Assembly: GCF_014196625.1 (NCBI RefSeq)
Contig: NZ_JACIDZ010000006.1
Coordinates: 186,001 to 250,000 of the forward strand
Length of the DNA: 64,000 bases
From: Martelella radicis
Lineage (GTDB): Bacteria; Pseudomonadota; Alphaproteobacteria; Rhizobiales; Rhizobiaceae
Direction: 5' to 3'
The position numbers were made by a program, and so were the translations under genes. Numbering within the stretch: position 1 is the stretch's first letter; each line of letters begins with the position of its first letter. Shown here piece after piece: positions 49,448 to 57,911 of the stretch. The notes under the pieces were generated by a model. The model did not search any database. It was not told the origin of the DNA and saw only the letters and a list, made by a program, of their open reading frames with translations.

Positions 49448-50542
49448 ATGATGACTACGAGTGTTTCAATCAAGGATCTGTCGCTCTCCTTCGGCGCGAT
49501 CGACGTGCTGAAAAATCTCGATCTCGACATTCAGGACGGCGAGTTTCTGGTCCTGCTCGGCTCGTCGGGCTGCGGCAAGTCGACGCTTCTGAACTGCATC
49601 GCCGGCCTTCTCGATGTCTCCGCCGGGCAGATTTTCATCAAGGACAGGAACGTCACCTGGCTTGAACCGAAGGATCGCGGTATCGGCATGGTGTTCCAGT
49701 CCTATGCGCTCTATCCGCAGATGACGGTGGAAAAGAATCTCTCCTTCGGCCTTCAGGTGGCGAAGATACCGAAAGCGGAGATCGACAAGCGCGTCAAACG
49801 GGCCTCCGAAATCCTGCAGATCGAACCGCTGCTGAAACGCAAGCCTGCGGAGCTTTCCGGGGGCCAGCGCCAGCGCGTCGCCATCGGTCGCGCTCTGGTG
49901 CGCGATGTCGACGTGTTCCTGTTCGACGAGCCGCTCTCCAACCTCGACGCCAAGCTCCGCTCCGAACTGCGCGTCGAGATCAAGCGGCTGCACCAGTCGC
50001 TGGAAAACACGATGATCTATGTGACCCATGACCAGATCGAGGCGATGACGCTTGCCGACCGGATCGCGATCATGCGCGGCGGCGTCATCCAGCAGCTCGA
50101 CGAGCCGACGACGATCTACAATCGCCCGGTTAACCGCTATGTCGCGGGTTTCATCGGTTCCCCCTCGATGAATTTCCTCGACGGGGAACTGGCTGAGAAG
50201 GACGGGAAGACGATCTTCCGGTCGAACGGCGTTGACTTCGGCCTCGACGGTTATGAAGGCAACGGGCCGCTGCCGGCCTCCGGCAAGGTCATTCTCGGCG
50301 TCCGGCCGGAACATGTGTTGGTCGACGACGAAATTCCCCAGGGCCAGGAGGTCCATGAGGCCGTGGTCGACCTCGAGGAGCCGATGGGCGCGGACAATCT
50401 GTTGTGGCTGAAACATGCCGGCCACCTGTTCACCGTGCGCGTCGGCGGCAACAAGCGCTACAAGCCGGGCCAGCAGATCAGGCTCGCCTTCGCCATGGAA
50501 CTGGCATCGCTGTTCGACGCGGAAACGGAGCTTAGACTGTGA
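49448..50542 (+). CDS. Sugar ABC transporter ATP-binding protein (UgpC/MsmX-type)
   Basis: A 364-residue ABC ATPase that powers the two permeases. Walker A is GSSGCGKST at 38-46, the signature LSGGQRQR and Walker B LFDEPLSNLD follow, and a regulatory TOBE/OB C-terminal domain (about 240-364) marks the CUT1 family. ATG at 49448 is directly adjacent to the MalG-type stop, and a second ATG follows. ATPases of this type are sometimes shared among sugar transporters, so it may keep a use even if the local binding protein is lost. Confidence 0.93.
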   Translation: MMTTSVSIKDLSLSFGAIDVLKNLDLDIQDGEFLVLLGSSGCGKSTLLNCIAGLLDVSAGQIFIKDRNVTWLEPKDRGIGMVFQSYALYPQMTVEKNLSFGLQVAKIPKAEIDKRVKRASEILQIEPLLKRKPAELSGGQRQRVAIGRALVRDVDVFLFDEPLSNLDAKLRSELRVEIKRLHQSLENTMIYVTHDQIEAMTLADRIAIMRGGVIQQLDEPTTIYNRPVNRYVAGFIGSPSMNFLDGELAEKDGKTIFRSNGVDFGLDGYEGNGPLPASGKVILGVRPEHVLVDDEIPQGQEVHEAVVDLEEPMGADNLLWLKHAGHLFTVRVGGNKRYKPGQQIRLAFAMELASLFDAETELRL

Positions 50543-50611
50543 CGCAATTGGAAAGTCGCGGCTTTCCCTTTCGGGCAAACGCGCTAGAATTGCGGGACGA
50601 AAACACCTTTG

Positions 50612-50631
50612 CCGGCGCATGCCCGCGCCGG
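50612..50631 (+). other. Hairpin between transporter ATPase and isomerase gene
   Basis: CCGGCGC (50612-50618) and GCGCCGG (50625-50631) form a perfect seven-pair stem with a six-base loop. No T-run follows, so it is more likely an RNA-processing or stability element than a terminator. Confidence 0.35.
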
Positions 50632-50675
50632 TCTCAATGCGGAGTTCGGCAGCCAGGATCTGCCGGGAGGATGAG

Positions 50676-51437
50676 ATGACAAAACTCGGATTTCAACTGT
50701 ATAGCGCGCGCAACTATCAGCCCTTTTCGGGCGTGTTCAAAAAGCTCGCGGCTGCGGGTTATGGCGAGGTCGAAGGCTATGGCGCGCTTTACGACGACCT
50801 CGACGAGGCCGGCCTCGACCGGCTTGCCTCCGATCTCGAGGCGATCGGCCTCTCGATGCCGACCGGCCATTTCGGCCTTTCGATGCTGGAGACGGATCCC
50901 GATCGGGTCCTGGAGATCGCCTCTAGGCTGAAGATGGACAGCGTGTTCTGCCCGTTCCTCTTGCCCGACCAGCGGCCCGACACGGCCGGGGGGTGGAAGG
51001 AATTCGGCGCGCGGCTGGAGGCGGCCGGCAAGCCTTTCCGCGACGCCGGCCTCGTCTTCGGCTGGCATAACCACAATTTCGAGTTCGAGCTTCTGCCTGA
51101 CGGCACGGCGCCGATGCGTCACATTATGGCCGGCGGGCCCTCGCTGGCCTGGGAAGCCGATATTGCCTGGGTGATCCGCGGCGATGCCGATCCCTATTTC
51201 TGGATCGAGCTCTTCAAGGAGCGGATCACCGCCGTCCATGTGAAGGATATTGCCGAGGAAGGCGAGAACGAGGACGAGGATGGCTGGGCCGATGTCGGCT
51301 ACGGCACGGTCGACTGGAAGGGCCTGATGAAGGTGCTGAAGTCGATGCCGATCAAGCATTACATCGTCGAGCATGACAATCCGAACGACATCGACCGGCT
51401 GATCGAGCGTTCGATCGCATCTTTCCAGACCTTCTGA
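50676..51437 (+). CDS. Sugar phosphate isomerase/epimerase-like TIM-barrel protein
   Basis: A 253-residue protein of the AP-endonuclease-2/xylose-isomerase-like TIM-barrel family (IolE/IolI type). Visible metal-site segments are GWHNHNFEFE, with the Glu expected on the central strands, WEADIAWV and VHVKDI. ATG at 50676 has GGGAGG five bases upstream; earlier in-frame residues are noise. It sits in the sugar ABC operon, 11 bases before a Gfo/Idh/MocA dehydrogenase. That pairing is typical of pathways that oxidise and then isomerise or dehydrate a sugar or inositol. The substrate is unknown. Confidence 0.85.
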   Translation: MTKLGFQLYSARNYQPFSGVFKKLAAAGYGEVEGYGALYDDLDEAGLDRLASDLEAIGLSMPTGHFGLSMLETDPDRVLEIASRLKMDSVFCPFLLPDQRPDTAGGWKEFGARLEAAGKPFRDAGLVFGWHNHNFEFELLPDGTAPMRHIMAGGPSLAWEADIAWVIRGDADPYFWIELFKERITAVHVKDIAEEGENEDEDGWADVGYGTVDWKGLMKVLKSMPIKHYIVEHDNPNDIDRLIERSIASFQTF

Positions 51438-51448
51438 ACGAGGCAAAC

Positions 51449-52591
51449 ATGACCAAGGAACTGGGTGTCGGCATCCTCGGATGCGGCAATATTTCCGCGA
51501 CCTATTTTTCGCTCGCGCCGATGTTCAAGGGGCTGAACGTGCTGGCCTGCGCCGACATCAATGCCGCCGCGGCCAAGGCGCGGGCGGAGGAATATGGCGT
51601 CACCGCGCAAGGCGTCGACGAACTCTTCGCCAATGACGAGATCGATGTCATCGTCAATCTCACCATTCCGGCGGCGCATTACGAAATGTCGCGCCGCGCG
51701 CTGGAAGCCGGCAAGCATGTCTATTCGGAAAAGCCGCTCGTGCTTTCCGTCGATGAGGGCAAGGAACTCGGGCGCCTCGCGGCGGAAAAGGGCCTTGCCG
51801 TCGGCTGCGCGCCGGATACGTTTCTCGGCGGCGCCCACCAGCGCGCCCGCAAATATATCGATGAGGGCAAGGTCGGCCGGATCACCTCCGGCACCTGCCA
51901 TGTGATGAGCGCGGGCATGGAGATGTGGCACCCGAACCCGGACTTCTTCTTCCTGCCCGGCGGCGGGCCGGTGCTCGATCTCGGGCCTTACTACATCGCC
52001 AATCTGATCAACCTGATCGGCCCGGTGAAGCGGGTTGCGGCGCTGACGTCGATGGCCAACGAAACCCGCACCATCACGTCCGAACCGCGCAAGGGCGAGA
52101 TCATTCCGGTCAAGACCCCGACCAATATTCATGCGCTTCTGGAATTCGAGAACGGCGCGACGGTCTCGCTTGCGGCAAGCTGGGATGTCTTTGCCCACCG
52201 CCATTCCCCCATGGAGCTTTACGGAACGGAAGGCTCGCTGTTCGTGCCCGATCCGAACTTCTTCGGCGGAACGGTTGAGGCGGCCGGGCGCGACGGCAAG
52301 ATCGATCTACTGGATCTCGGCGATCATCCTTTCGCCAAGCCGAACCAGGATTTCGACAAGGGCGACAAGCGCGGGCGGGCGAACTACCGCACCGCCGGGC
52401 TTGCCGACATGGCCGTGGCCCTGATCGAGGGGCGGGACGCCCGCTGCTCGCTCGAACGCGCGCTTCACGGCGTCGATGTCATGGCCGCGATCCTGAAATC
52501 GGGCGAGACCGGCGCCTTCGTGCCGCTGTCGACCACCTGCACGCAGCCGGCCGCACTCGACGCCGAGGCGGCGGCAGCGCTTCTGCGGTAA
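51449..52591 (+). CDS. Gfo/Idh/MocA family oxidoreductase
   Basis: A 380-residue NAD(P)-dependent dehydrogenase. The Rossmann start is GILGCGNIS (8-16), the catalytic EKPLVLS motif comes near residue 92, and GGGPVLDLGPYYIANLINL carries the active-site region. It is last in the sugar ABC operon and the likely partner of the isomerase. A dehydrogenase plus TIM-barrel partner suggests a C2/C3-oxidation route, as known for inositol or 3-keto-glycosides; this is inference. It converges with the AraC gene 20 bases on. Confidence 0.87.
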   Translation: MTKELGVGILGCGNISATYFSLAPMFKGLNVLACADINAAAAKARAEEYGVTAQGVDELFANDEIDVIVNLTIPAAHYEMSRRALEAGKHVYSEKPLVLSVDEGKELGRLAAEKGLAVGCAPDTFLGGAHQRARKYIDEGKVGRITSGTCHVMSAGMEMWHPNPDFFFLPGGGPVLDLGPYYIANLINLIGPVKRVAALTSMANETRTITSEPRKGEIIPVKTPTNIHALLEFENGATVSLAASWDVFAHRHSPMELYGTEGSLFVPDPNFFGGTVEAAGRDGKIDLLDLGDHPFAKPNQDFDKGDKRGRANYRTAGLADMAVALIEGRDARCSLERALHGVDVMAAILKSGETGAFVPLSTTCTQPAALDAEAAAALLR

Positions 52592-52611
52592 CAAGGCCGG
52601 ATGCCTTGCCC

Positions 52612-53628
52612 TCAGGCGGAGCGTTGCTGCGGCGGCGTTCCGTCCCGGTCGGCGCGGCGCGCGCCTTCCGGCGTCAGGCCGGACCACGCCCGGAAGGCCC
52701 GGTTGAAGGAGTTCGGCTCGCTGAAGCCGAGAAGGAAAGAGATTTCCGCCGCCGGCAATTTCGTCGTCCTCAGATAGTGCCAGGCCAGCGCCTCGCGCGT
52801 CTCCTGCAGTATCTCCTGGTAGGAGGCCCCCTCCGCCTCGATCCGTCTCTGCAGCGTGCGCTTGCTCAGCGAGAGCTTGGCCGCCACTGCCTCGATCGAT
52901 GCGAGTCCGCTTGGCAGGCCTTCCAGCAGTGCGGCCTTCACCCGCCTGACGGTGGTCGCTCCTTCCTCCAGATCGGCGAGACGCTCGCGCAGGCCCGGCT
53001 CGAATGCGTCCCACAGGCTCTCATTCGAGGTCAGGAAGGGGCGGGCGGCATCGCTGGCGGAGAAGGTCACGGCGTTGCGGGCTGCCCGTTTCATTGGCGC
53101 GCCGAGGAAGTCCTCGAAGGGCCCGACCTGGGCTGGCAGAGCGGTCGTTTCGACCGCGACCGGGCTGATCTGTTCGCGCGTGCCCATGCGCGCCAGCGTC
53201 ACGCCAAAAAGCAGTTCGAACTGGATCATGCTTTGCGGCGGGTGGAATGGCGCATCAAGCCATGTCATCTCGACGGTCAGACGATTATCCGTCTCAGTCA
53301 GGTCGAGACGCATGGGCGCGATCAGTTTCTTGTAGGCCCTGATGCGGCTGAGCGCCACGCCGAGGTTCGGGCTGCACAGGGCGGCAAACAGCGGCGGTGA
53401 AAAGGATTCGGCACGGACGGCCCGGCAAAGCCTCAAGGGAAACAGCCGGTCGTCCTGCACGACCGCCTCCCAGAGACGATAGTAGTCCTCCGAGGCGAGC
53501 CGGGTGCCGGGGTTCTGCAGAAGATCATCGGCAAGTCCGGCGCGCCTCAGGATGTCGGCGGGAACGAGGCCGAGATCCTTGAGCAGCGGACGCCAAGTCG
53601 CGTCGAGCGCATAACCGGTCGTCATCAT
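52612..53628 (-). CDS. AraC-family transcriptional regulator
   Basis: A 338-residue regulator. The large N-terminal part matches the arabinose-binding-like AraC domain of the OruR/GadX group (PF12625-like, with LGLVPADILRRAGL and FELLFGVTLARMG). The C-terminal double helix-turn-helix includes SIEAVAAKLSLSKRTLQRRI and AEISFLLGFSEPNSFNRAF. ATG at 53628 (a doublet ATG ATG) is preferred over an in-frame start at 53700. The gene is 81 bases downstream of the SDR gene and may be cotranscribed with it, so the SDR is a possible target. Confidence 0.88.
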   Translation of the reverse strand: MMTTGYALDATWRPLLKDLGLVPADILRRAGLADDLLQNPGTRLASEDYYRLWEAVVQDDRLFPLRLCRAVRAESFSPPLFAALCSPNLGVALSRIRAYKKLIAPMRLDLTETDNRLTVEMTWLDAPFHPPQSMIQFELLFGVTLARMGTREQISPVAVETTALPAQVGPFEDFLGAPMKRAARNAVTFSASDAARPFLTSNESLWDAFEPGLRERLADLEEGATTVRRVKAALLEGLPSGLASIEAVAAKLSLSKRTLQRRIEAEGASYQEILQETREALAWHYLRTTKLPAAEISFLLGFSEPNSFNRAFRAWSGLTPEGARRADRDGTPPQQRSA

Positions 53629-53709
53629 CTTTTGCTTCGTCCATGATAGGGCGTTTCCACTTTTCCTGGAAACGCTCCAACCCATCAGCGCATTCTGCAT
53701 GATCCGGCG

Positions 53710-54534
53710 TCAGTTGCCCATGCCGAATTGCGCCTTGAGGCCTCCGATGAAGGTGGCGTCGTCGCTTGCCGCGCGTCTTGTAAGGATATCCACGGCATCG
53801 TCGCCCGCGGCAAAGCGCAGTTGCTGCGTGGTGTCGGTCGCAGCACGGTAGACCACTTCGGCGATGGTTTCGGGTGACGAGCCGTTTTCCATCATCGGAC
53901 CGATGGCCTCAAGCAGCGTGTTCACGATCGCCTGGTATTCCTTAAGTGTCGAATCATTGCTGAAGTCGAGCGAGCGGCCGGAGAAATCGGTTCTGATGCC
54001 ACCCGGTTCGACGATCTTCACGGCGATGCCGAGGGGCTCGAGTTCGAAATGCAGCGATTCCGACAGGCCTTCCACGGCGAATTTCGTGCCGTGATAAAGC
54101 GCGCCGAGCGGAAAGGTCATCCGCCCGCCGATGGAGGAGATATTGACGATCACGCCGCTTTTGCGCGTGCGGAAATGCGGCAGCAGCGCCTTCGTGACGG
54201 CGAGGAGGCCCATCACATTGACGTCGAACTGCCGGCGGGCTTTTTTGAGCGGCGTTGCTTCCAGCGGGCCGAAGGCGCCGTAGCCGGCATTGTTGACCAG
54301 CACGTCGATCGCCCCGAAGGCCGTGATGCCGGCCTCGACGGCGCGCTCGATCGACGCCTGGTCTTCCACGTCGAGGCGGGTGACGATCGTGCGGTCGAGC
54401 CGCGTCAGTTCTTCTTCCTTCTCGGGCGCGCGCATGGTCGCGACCACGTTCCAGCCTTTGGCCTGGAACAGCCGCGCTGCAGCGCGGCCGAGTCCGCTCG
54501 ACGTGCCGGTGATGAGAACGGTTCTTGTCATCAT
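53710..54534 (-). CDS. Short-chain dehydrogenase/reductase (classical SDR)
   Basis: A 274-residue oxidoreductase. The NAD(P) loop GTSSGLG is near the start (residues 10-16), NNAGYGAFG is the stabilising strand motif, and the catalytic Ser-Tyr-Lys site is read as ISSIGG and YHGTKFA. Substrate unknown. A doublet ATG at 54534 begins the conserved TRTVLITGTSSGLG. It faces the aldo/keto reductase gene divergently over 271 bases. Confidence 0.9.
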   Translation of the reverse strand: MMTRTVLITGTSSGLGRAAARLFQAKGWNVVATMRAPEKEEELTRLDRTIVTRLDVEDQASIERAVEAGITAFGAIDVLVNNAGYGAFGPLEATPLKKARRQFDVNVMGLLAVTKALLPHFRTRKSGVIVNISSIGGRMTFPLGALYHGTKFAVEGLSESLHFELEPLGIAVKIVEPGGIRTDFSGRSLDFSNDSTLKEYQAIVNTLLEAIGPMMENGSSPETIAEVVYRAATDTTQQLRFAAGDDAVDILTRRAASDDATFIGGLKAQFGMGN

Positions 54535-54805
54535 GCTTGCCTTTCCTGAACTTTATGGGAGATGGAAGGATAGCGGCCGGGGATGGCGGCCGCATTGGCG
54601 GATGATGACGTTCTTCAATCCGATCGCGCCAAGCTGTCTCCCCAATGTCGACGGGCAAGGACATGGATCATTGCGGGTGAATGGATTATAGTCCGGACTG
54701 GATTTTCTCAAAAAGCGGGCGGCCTTCTGCCGCGCGCTGTCTCCCACGAGCGCCTCCTCACGCGAAGGTTCCCTCCCGGAACCGGGGCGCCATCTCGAAA
54801 TCAGG

Positions 54806-55864
54806 ATGAGCATGATGAGCTGGACACCGTCCGAAACCCGCTATGACACGATGAAATATAACCGCTGCGGCAATTCCGGCCTGAAACTGCCGGCGATCTC
54901 GCTGGGGCTCTGGCACAATTTCGGCGATGACACGCCGCGCGAGCGCAAGGTCGCGATCTGCCAGACGGCCTTTGACAGTGGCATCACCCATTTCGATCTT
55001 GCCAACAATTACGGTCCGCCGGCGGGGACCGCCGAGACGGCCTTCGGCTCGATCCTGAAGAAGGAGTTTGCCGGTCTGCGCGATGAGATGATCATCTCGT
55101 CAAAGGCCGGTTACGGCATGTGGCCGGGCCCGTACGGTGAATGGGGCAGCCGCAAATACATGATCGCTTCCTGCGACCAGAGCCTGAAGCGGCTGGGTCT
55201 CGACTATGTCGACATCTTCTATTCGCACCGCTTCGATCCCGATACGCCACTGGAAGAAACCATGCTGGCGCTCGATCACATCGTGCGCTCGGGCAGGGCG
55301 CTCTATGTGGGAATTTCCTCCTATAATTCGCAGCGCACCCGCGAGGCCTATGCGATCCTGAAGGAGCTGAAGACGCCCTTCGTCATCCACCAGCCGAGCT
55401 ATTCGATGATCAATCGCTGGGTCGAGGATGACGGTCTGCTCGACACGCTGGAGGAACTCGGTCTCGGCTCGATCGTCTTCTCGCCGCTCGCCCAGGGCAT
55501 GCTGACGTCCAAATATCTGAACGGCATTCCTGAAGACAGCCGCGCCGCCCAGGGCAAGTCGCTGCAGCAGACCTTCCTGAAGGAGGAGACGATTGCCCAT
55601 ATCCGCTCGCTGAACGCGATCGCCGAGCGGCGCGGCCAGACGCTGGCGCAGATGGCGCTCGCCTGGGTGCTGCGCAAGGGCCGGGTAACGACGGCGCTGA
55701 TCGGCGCGAGCCGCCCCGAACAGGTAACCGATTGCGTGGCAGCCCTCGACAATCCGGATTTCACCGATGCGGAACTGGCCGAGATCGACAGCTACGCGCT
55801 CGACGCCAATATCAACATCTGGGCGAAATCGGCCGAGCGCAAAGGGCCCGAACGGAAGAAATAA
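54806..55864 (+). CDS. Aldo/keto reductase, YghZ/MgrA type
   Basis: A 352-residue NADPH-dependent reductase. The conserved catalytic set is FDLANNYG (Asp and Tyr), the catalytic Lys in SSKAGYGMWPG and the His of FYSHRFDPDTP. The last part closes with the nicotinamide-phosphate binding IGASRPEQ. The pattern WPGPYGEWGSRKY is that of L-glyceraldehyde-3-phosphate reductase (YghZ). It may detoxify aldehydes such as methylglyoxal. ATG at 54806 follows a weak AGGA; ATGs at 54812 and 54815 are in frame. The stop is followed by two tandem hairpins. Confidence 0.9.
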   Translation: MSMMSWTPSETRYDTMKYNRCGNSGLKLPAISLGLWHNFGDDTPRERKVAICQTAFDSGITHFDLANNYGPPAGTAETAFGSILKKEFAGLRDEMIISSKAGYGMWPGPYGEWGSRKYMIASCDQSLKRLGLDYVDIFYSHRFDPDTPLEETMLALDHIVRSGRALYVGISSYNSQRTREAYAILKELKTPFVIHQPSYSMINRWVEDDGLLDTLEELGLGSIVFSPLAQGMLTSKYLNGIPEDSRAAQGKSLQQTFLKEETIAHIRSLNAIAERRGQTLAQMALAWVLRKGRVTTALIGASRPEQVTDCVAALDNPDFTDAELAEIDSYALDANINIWAKSAERKGPERKK

Positions 55865-55868
55865 TAAA

Positions 55869-55938
55869 GCCTGCGGGTGGCAGCTACGACACCCGCAGGC
55901 CACTTCCCCCGGCCATCATGCGCGTGCCCGGGGGAAGT
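55869..55938. terminator. Two tandem hairpins between convergent aldo/keto reductase and znuA
   Basis: GCCTGCGGGTG / CACCCGCAGGC (55869-55879 with 55890-55900) and ACTTCCCCCGG / CCGGGGGAAGT (55902-55912 with 55928-55938) are perfect 11-pair stems side by side. Neither has a T-run, so they may act as bidirectional barriers or 3'-end stabilisers for both convergent transcripts. Confidence 0.6.
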
Positions 55939-55949
55939 CCTCATGGCGC

Positions 55950-56981
55950 TTATTCGGCCACAAAGCAGTCGGTCAGATTGCCGGCAAGGTTTTCCATCAG
56001 CACGAAGTAAAGATCCGGGCCGTCTTCGAGGCCGGCGCCAAGCGGATCGAGCACGCCGGTGCGGGCGTCGGTTCCCTCGATCACGGCGTCAATGATCTTT
56101 GGCGCGAATTGCGGTTCGGAGAAGACGCAGGCCGCGCCCAGTTCCGTCAGCTTGTCGTGGATTTCGCGAATGCGCTGGGCGCTCGGCGGCGCTTCCGGAT
56201 TGACGGTGATCGAGCCCGCCGCCTCGACGTCGAAGCGATGACCGAAATAGTGGTAGGCATCGTGGAAGACGACATAGGGCTTTTTCGAAACGCTGTCGAT
56301 CTGGGCCTGAATGCCGGCCGTCAGATCATCGAGCCTTGTCTCAAGCTTTTCGGCATTGTCGGCATAGATCGCCGCATTGGCCGGATCGTTCTCGGCAAGC
56401 GTTTGCGCCATTGCGGCCGCGAAAGCCTTCGCGTTCATCGGGTCAAGCCACATATGCGGATCGACTTCGCCGTCGTGGTGATGGTCGGCTTCCGCATGCT
56501 CGTGCTCGGCGTCTGCGTGTTCATCGTGATCATGATCGGTGTGCTCATCATGGTCCTGGTCCGCGCCGTGGTCATCATGAACATCGCCTTCATGATCGTG
56601 GTCATGCGCGTCGAAGGCGCCGCCCTCGCGCGGTTCGAGCGTTTCGACGCCGGGCGCCTCTTCAAGCTCCACGACCTCGGCATTGCCGCCGAGCGCCTCA
56701 AGCGGCTTGTCGAGGAAATGCTCGAGCGCCGGTCCGATCCAGAACACGACATCGGCCTGCTGCAGCGCCCGCGCCTCTGACGGAGCCATGCTGTAGGTGT
56801 GCGGCGAGGCTGCGCCCTTGACCAGAAGCGTGGTCTCGGTCTCGGTTCCCGCCGTGATCGCCGTTGCCAGCGAATAGAGCGGCTTGATCGACGTGACCAC
56901 CTTCAGGTTGTCATCTGCGATGGCGGCGCCGGCGGCCGAAACGGCAGCCGTTGTCAGGAGAAGCATACGAAGGGAATTCAT
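55950..56981 (-). CDS. znuA: Zinc ABC transporter substrate-binding protein ZnuA
   Basis: A 343-residue periplasmic zinc-binding protein. The signal peptide ends near AIA (residues 20-22). A long His/Asp-rich loop with HDHDHEG, DHDEHADAEHEHAEADHHHDG and similar runs is the zinc-capturing region (roughly residues 125-170; only fragments quoted). The conserved ligand-site segments SPHTYSMAPSEARAL, DPHMWLDP and FHDAYHYFG are intact. Divergent from znuC over 96 bases that hold two Zur-like boxes, so low zinc should induce it. The tandem hairpins lie just past its stop. Confidence 0.93.
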   Translation of the reverse strand: MNSLRMLLLTTAAVSAAGAAIADDNLKVVTSIKPLYSLATAITAGTETETTLLVKGAASPHTYSMAPSEARALQQADVVFWIGPALEHFLDKPLEALGGNAEVVELEEAPGVETLEPREGGAFDAHDHDHEGDVHDDHGADQDHDEHTDHDHDEHADAEHEHAEADHHHDGEVDPHMWLDPMNAKAFAAAMAQTLAENDPANAAIYADNAEKLETRLDDLTAGIQAQIDSVSKKPYVVFHDAYHYFGHRFDVEAAGSITVNPEAPPSAQRIREIHDKLTELGAACVFSEPQFAPKIIDAVIEGTDARTGVLDPLGAGLEDGPDLYFVLMENLAGNLTDCFVAE

Positions 56982-57001
56982 CAGGACCTCACTTGCATTG
57001 A

Positions 57002-57041
57002 AATGTAATGTTATTACATTAATTGCGTAATGCTATAACGT
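57002..57041. promoter_or_regulatory. Two Zur-box-like sites between znuA and znuC
   Basis: Site one is AATGTAAT-GTT-ATTACATT at 57002-57020, an exact eight-pair palindrome. Site two is ATGCTATAACGT at 57030-57041, matching the Zur-type core ATGTTATAACAT in 10 of 12 positions. With the zinc uptake genes on both sides and the regulator zur in the znuC operon, this is the expected autoregulated control region. Confidence 0.8.
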
Positions 57042-57077
57042 ATGTCATAGAGCGCCGCAAGACGGAGTTTTCAGAAA

Positions 57078-57911
57078 TTGACCAAGACAAAGGATGAAGC
57101 CGGGCTGCTGGTTTCGCTGCAGGATGCCGGGATCAGGCGCGAGGGGCGTTTTCTCGTGCGCGGCGTGCGTTTCGATGTGCGGCGCGGCGAGATCGTCACC
57201 CTGATCGGACCGAACGGCGCCGGCAAGTCGACCAGCGCGAAGATGGCAATCGGCGTGTTCGAGCCGGACGAGGGCAGGGTGTGGCGGGCGTCCCGCCTGA
57301 AGATTGGCTATGTGCCGCAGAAGCTCAACATCGATCACTCGCTGCCGCTGACCGTCCGCCGGCTGATGACGGTCACGGGGCCGCTGTCGCGCGCGGAGAT
57401 ATCCGAGGCGCTGGAGGCGGTCGGGCTTTCGCACATGGAAGAGGCGAACGTTCAGACCCTTTCGGGCGGCGAATTCCAGCGGGCGCTTCTGGCCCGGGCG
57501 ATTGCCCGCACGCCGGACCTGCTGGTTCTCGACGAGCCGGTGCAGGGCGTCGACTATTCCGGCGAGATCGCGCTTTACGAACTGATTTCGAAGATCCGCG
57601 ACCGCCAGGGCTGCGGCGTGCTGATGATCTCGCACGACCTTCATGTGGTGATGGCCCAGACCGATACGGTGGTCTGCCTCAACGGCCATGTCTGCTGCAC
57701 GGGTACGCCGGAGGATGTCAGCGGCAGCGAGGCCTATCAGGCGCTCTTCGGGGCGCGGGCATCGGGCGCGCTTGCGCTCTACCGTCACCATCACGACCAC
57801 ACCCATATGCCGGACGGGCGCGTGCGCCATGCCGACGGCACGGTCACCGATCACTGCCATCCCCATGACGGGCACCATACCCATGATGACGGGGAGAAAT
57901 CCCATGCTTGA
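57078..57911 (+). CDS. znuC: Zinc ABC transporter ATP-binding protein ZnuC
   Basis: A 277-residue ATPase of zinc uptake. Walker A GPNGAGKST is at 44-52, the signature is LSGGEFQR, and Walker B is LLVLDEPVQGVD. The last 45 residues are His-rich, with HHHDHTH and HDGHHTHDDGEKSHA, an extension that E. coli ZnuC lacks and that may sense or buffer zinc on the cytoplasmic side. TTG at 57078 is the start, with ACGGAG ten bases before it. Its stop overlaps the znuB start. Confidence 0.92.
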   Translation: MTKTKDEAGLLVSLQDAGIRREGRFLVRGVRFDVRRGEIVTLIGPNGAGKSTSAKMAIGVFEPDEGRVWRASRLKIGYVPQKLNIDHSLPLTVRRLMTVTGPLSRAEISEALEAVGLSHMEEANVQTLSGGEFQRALLARAIARTPDLLVLDEPVQGVDYSGEIALYELISKIRDRQGCGVLMISHDLHVVMAQTDTVVCLNGHVCCTGTPEDVSGSEAYQALFGARASGALALYRHHHDHTHMPDGRVRHADGTVTDHCHPHDGHHTHDDGEKSHA

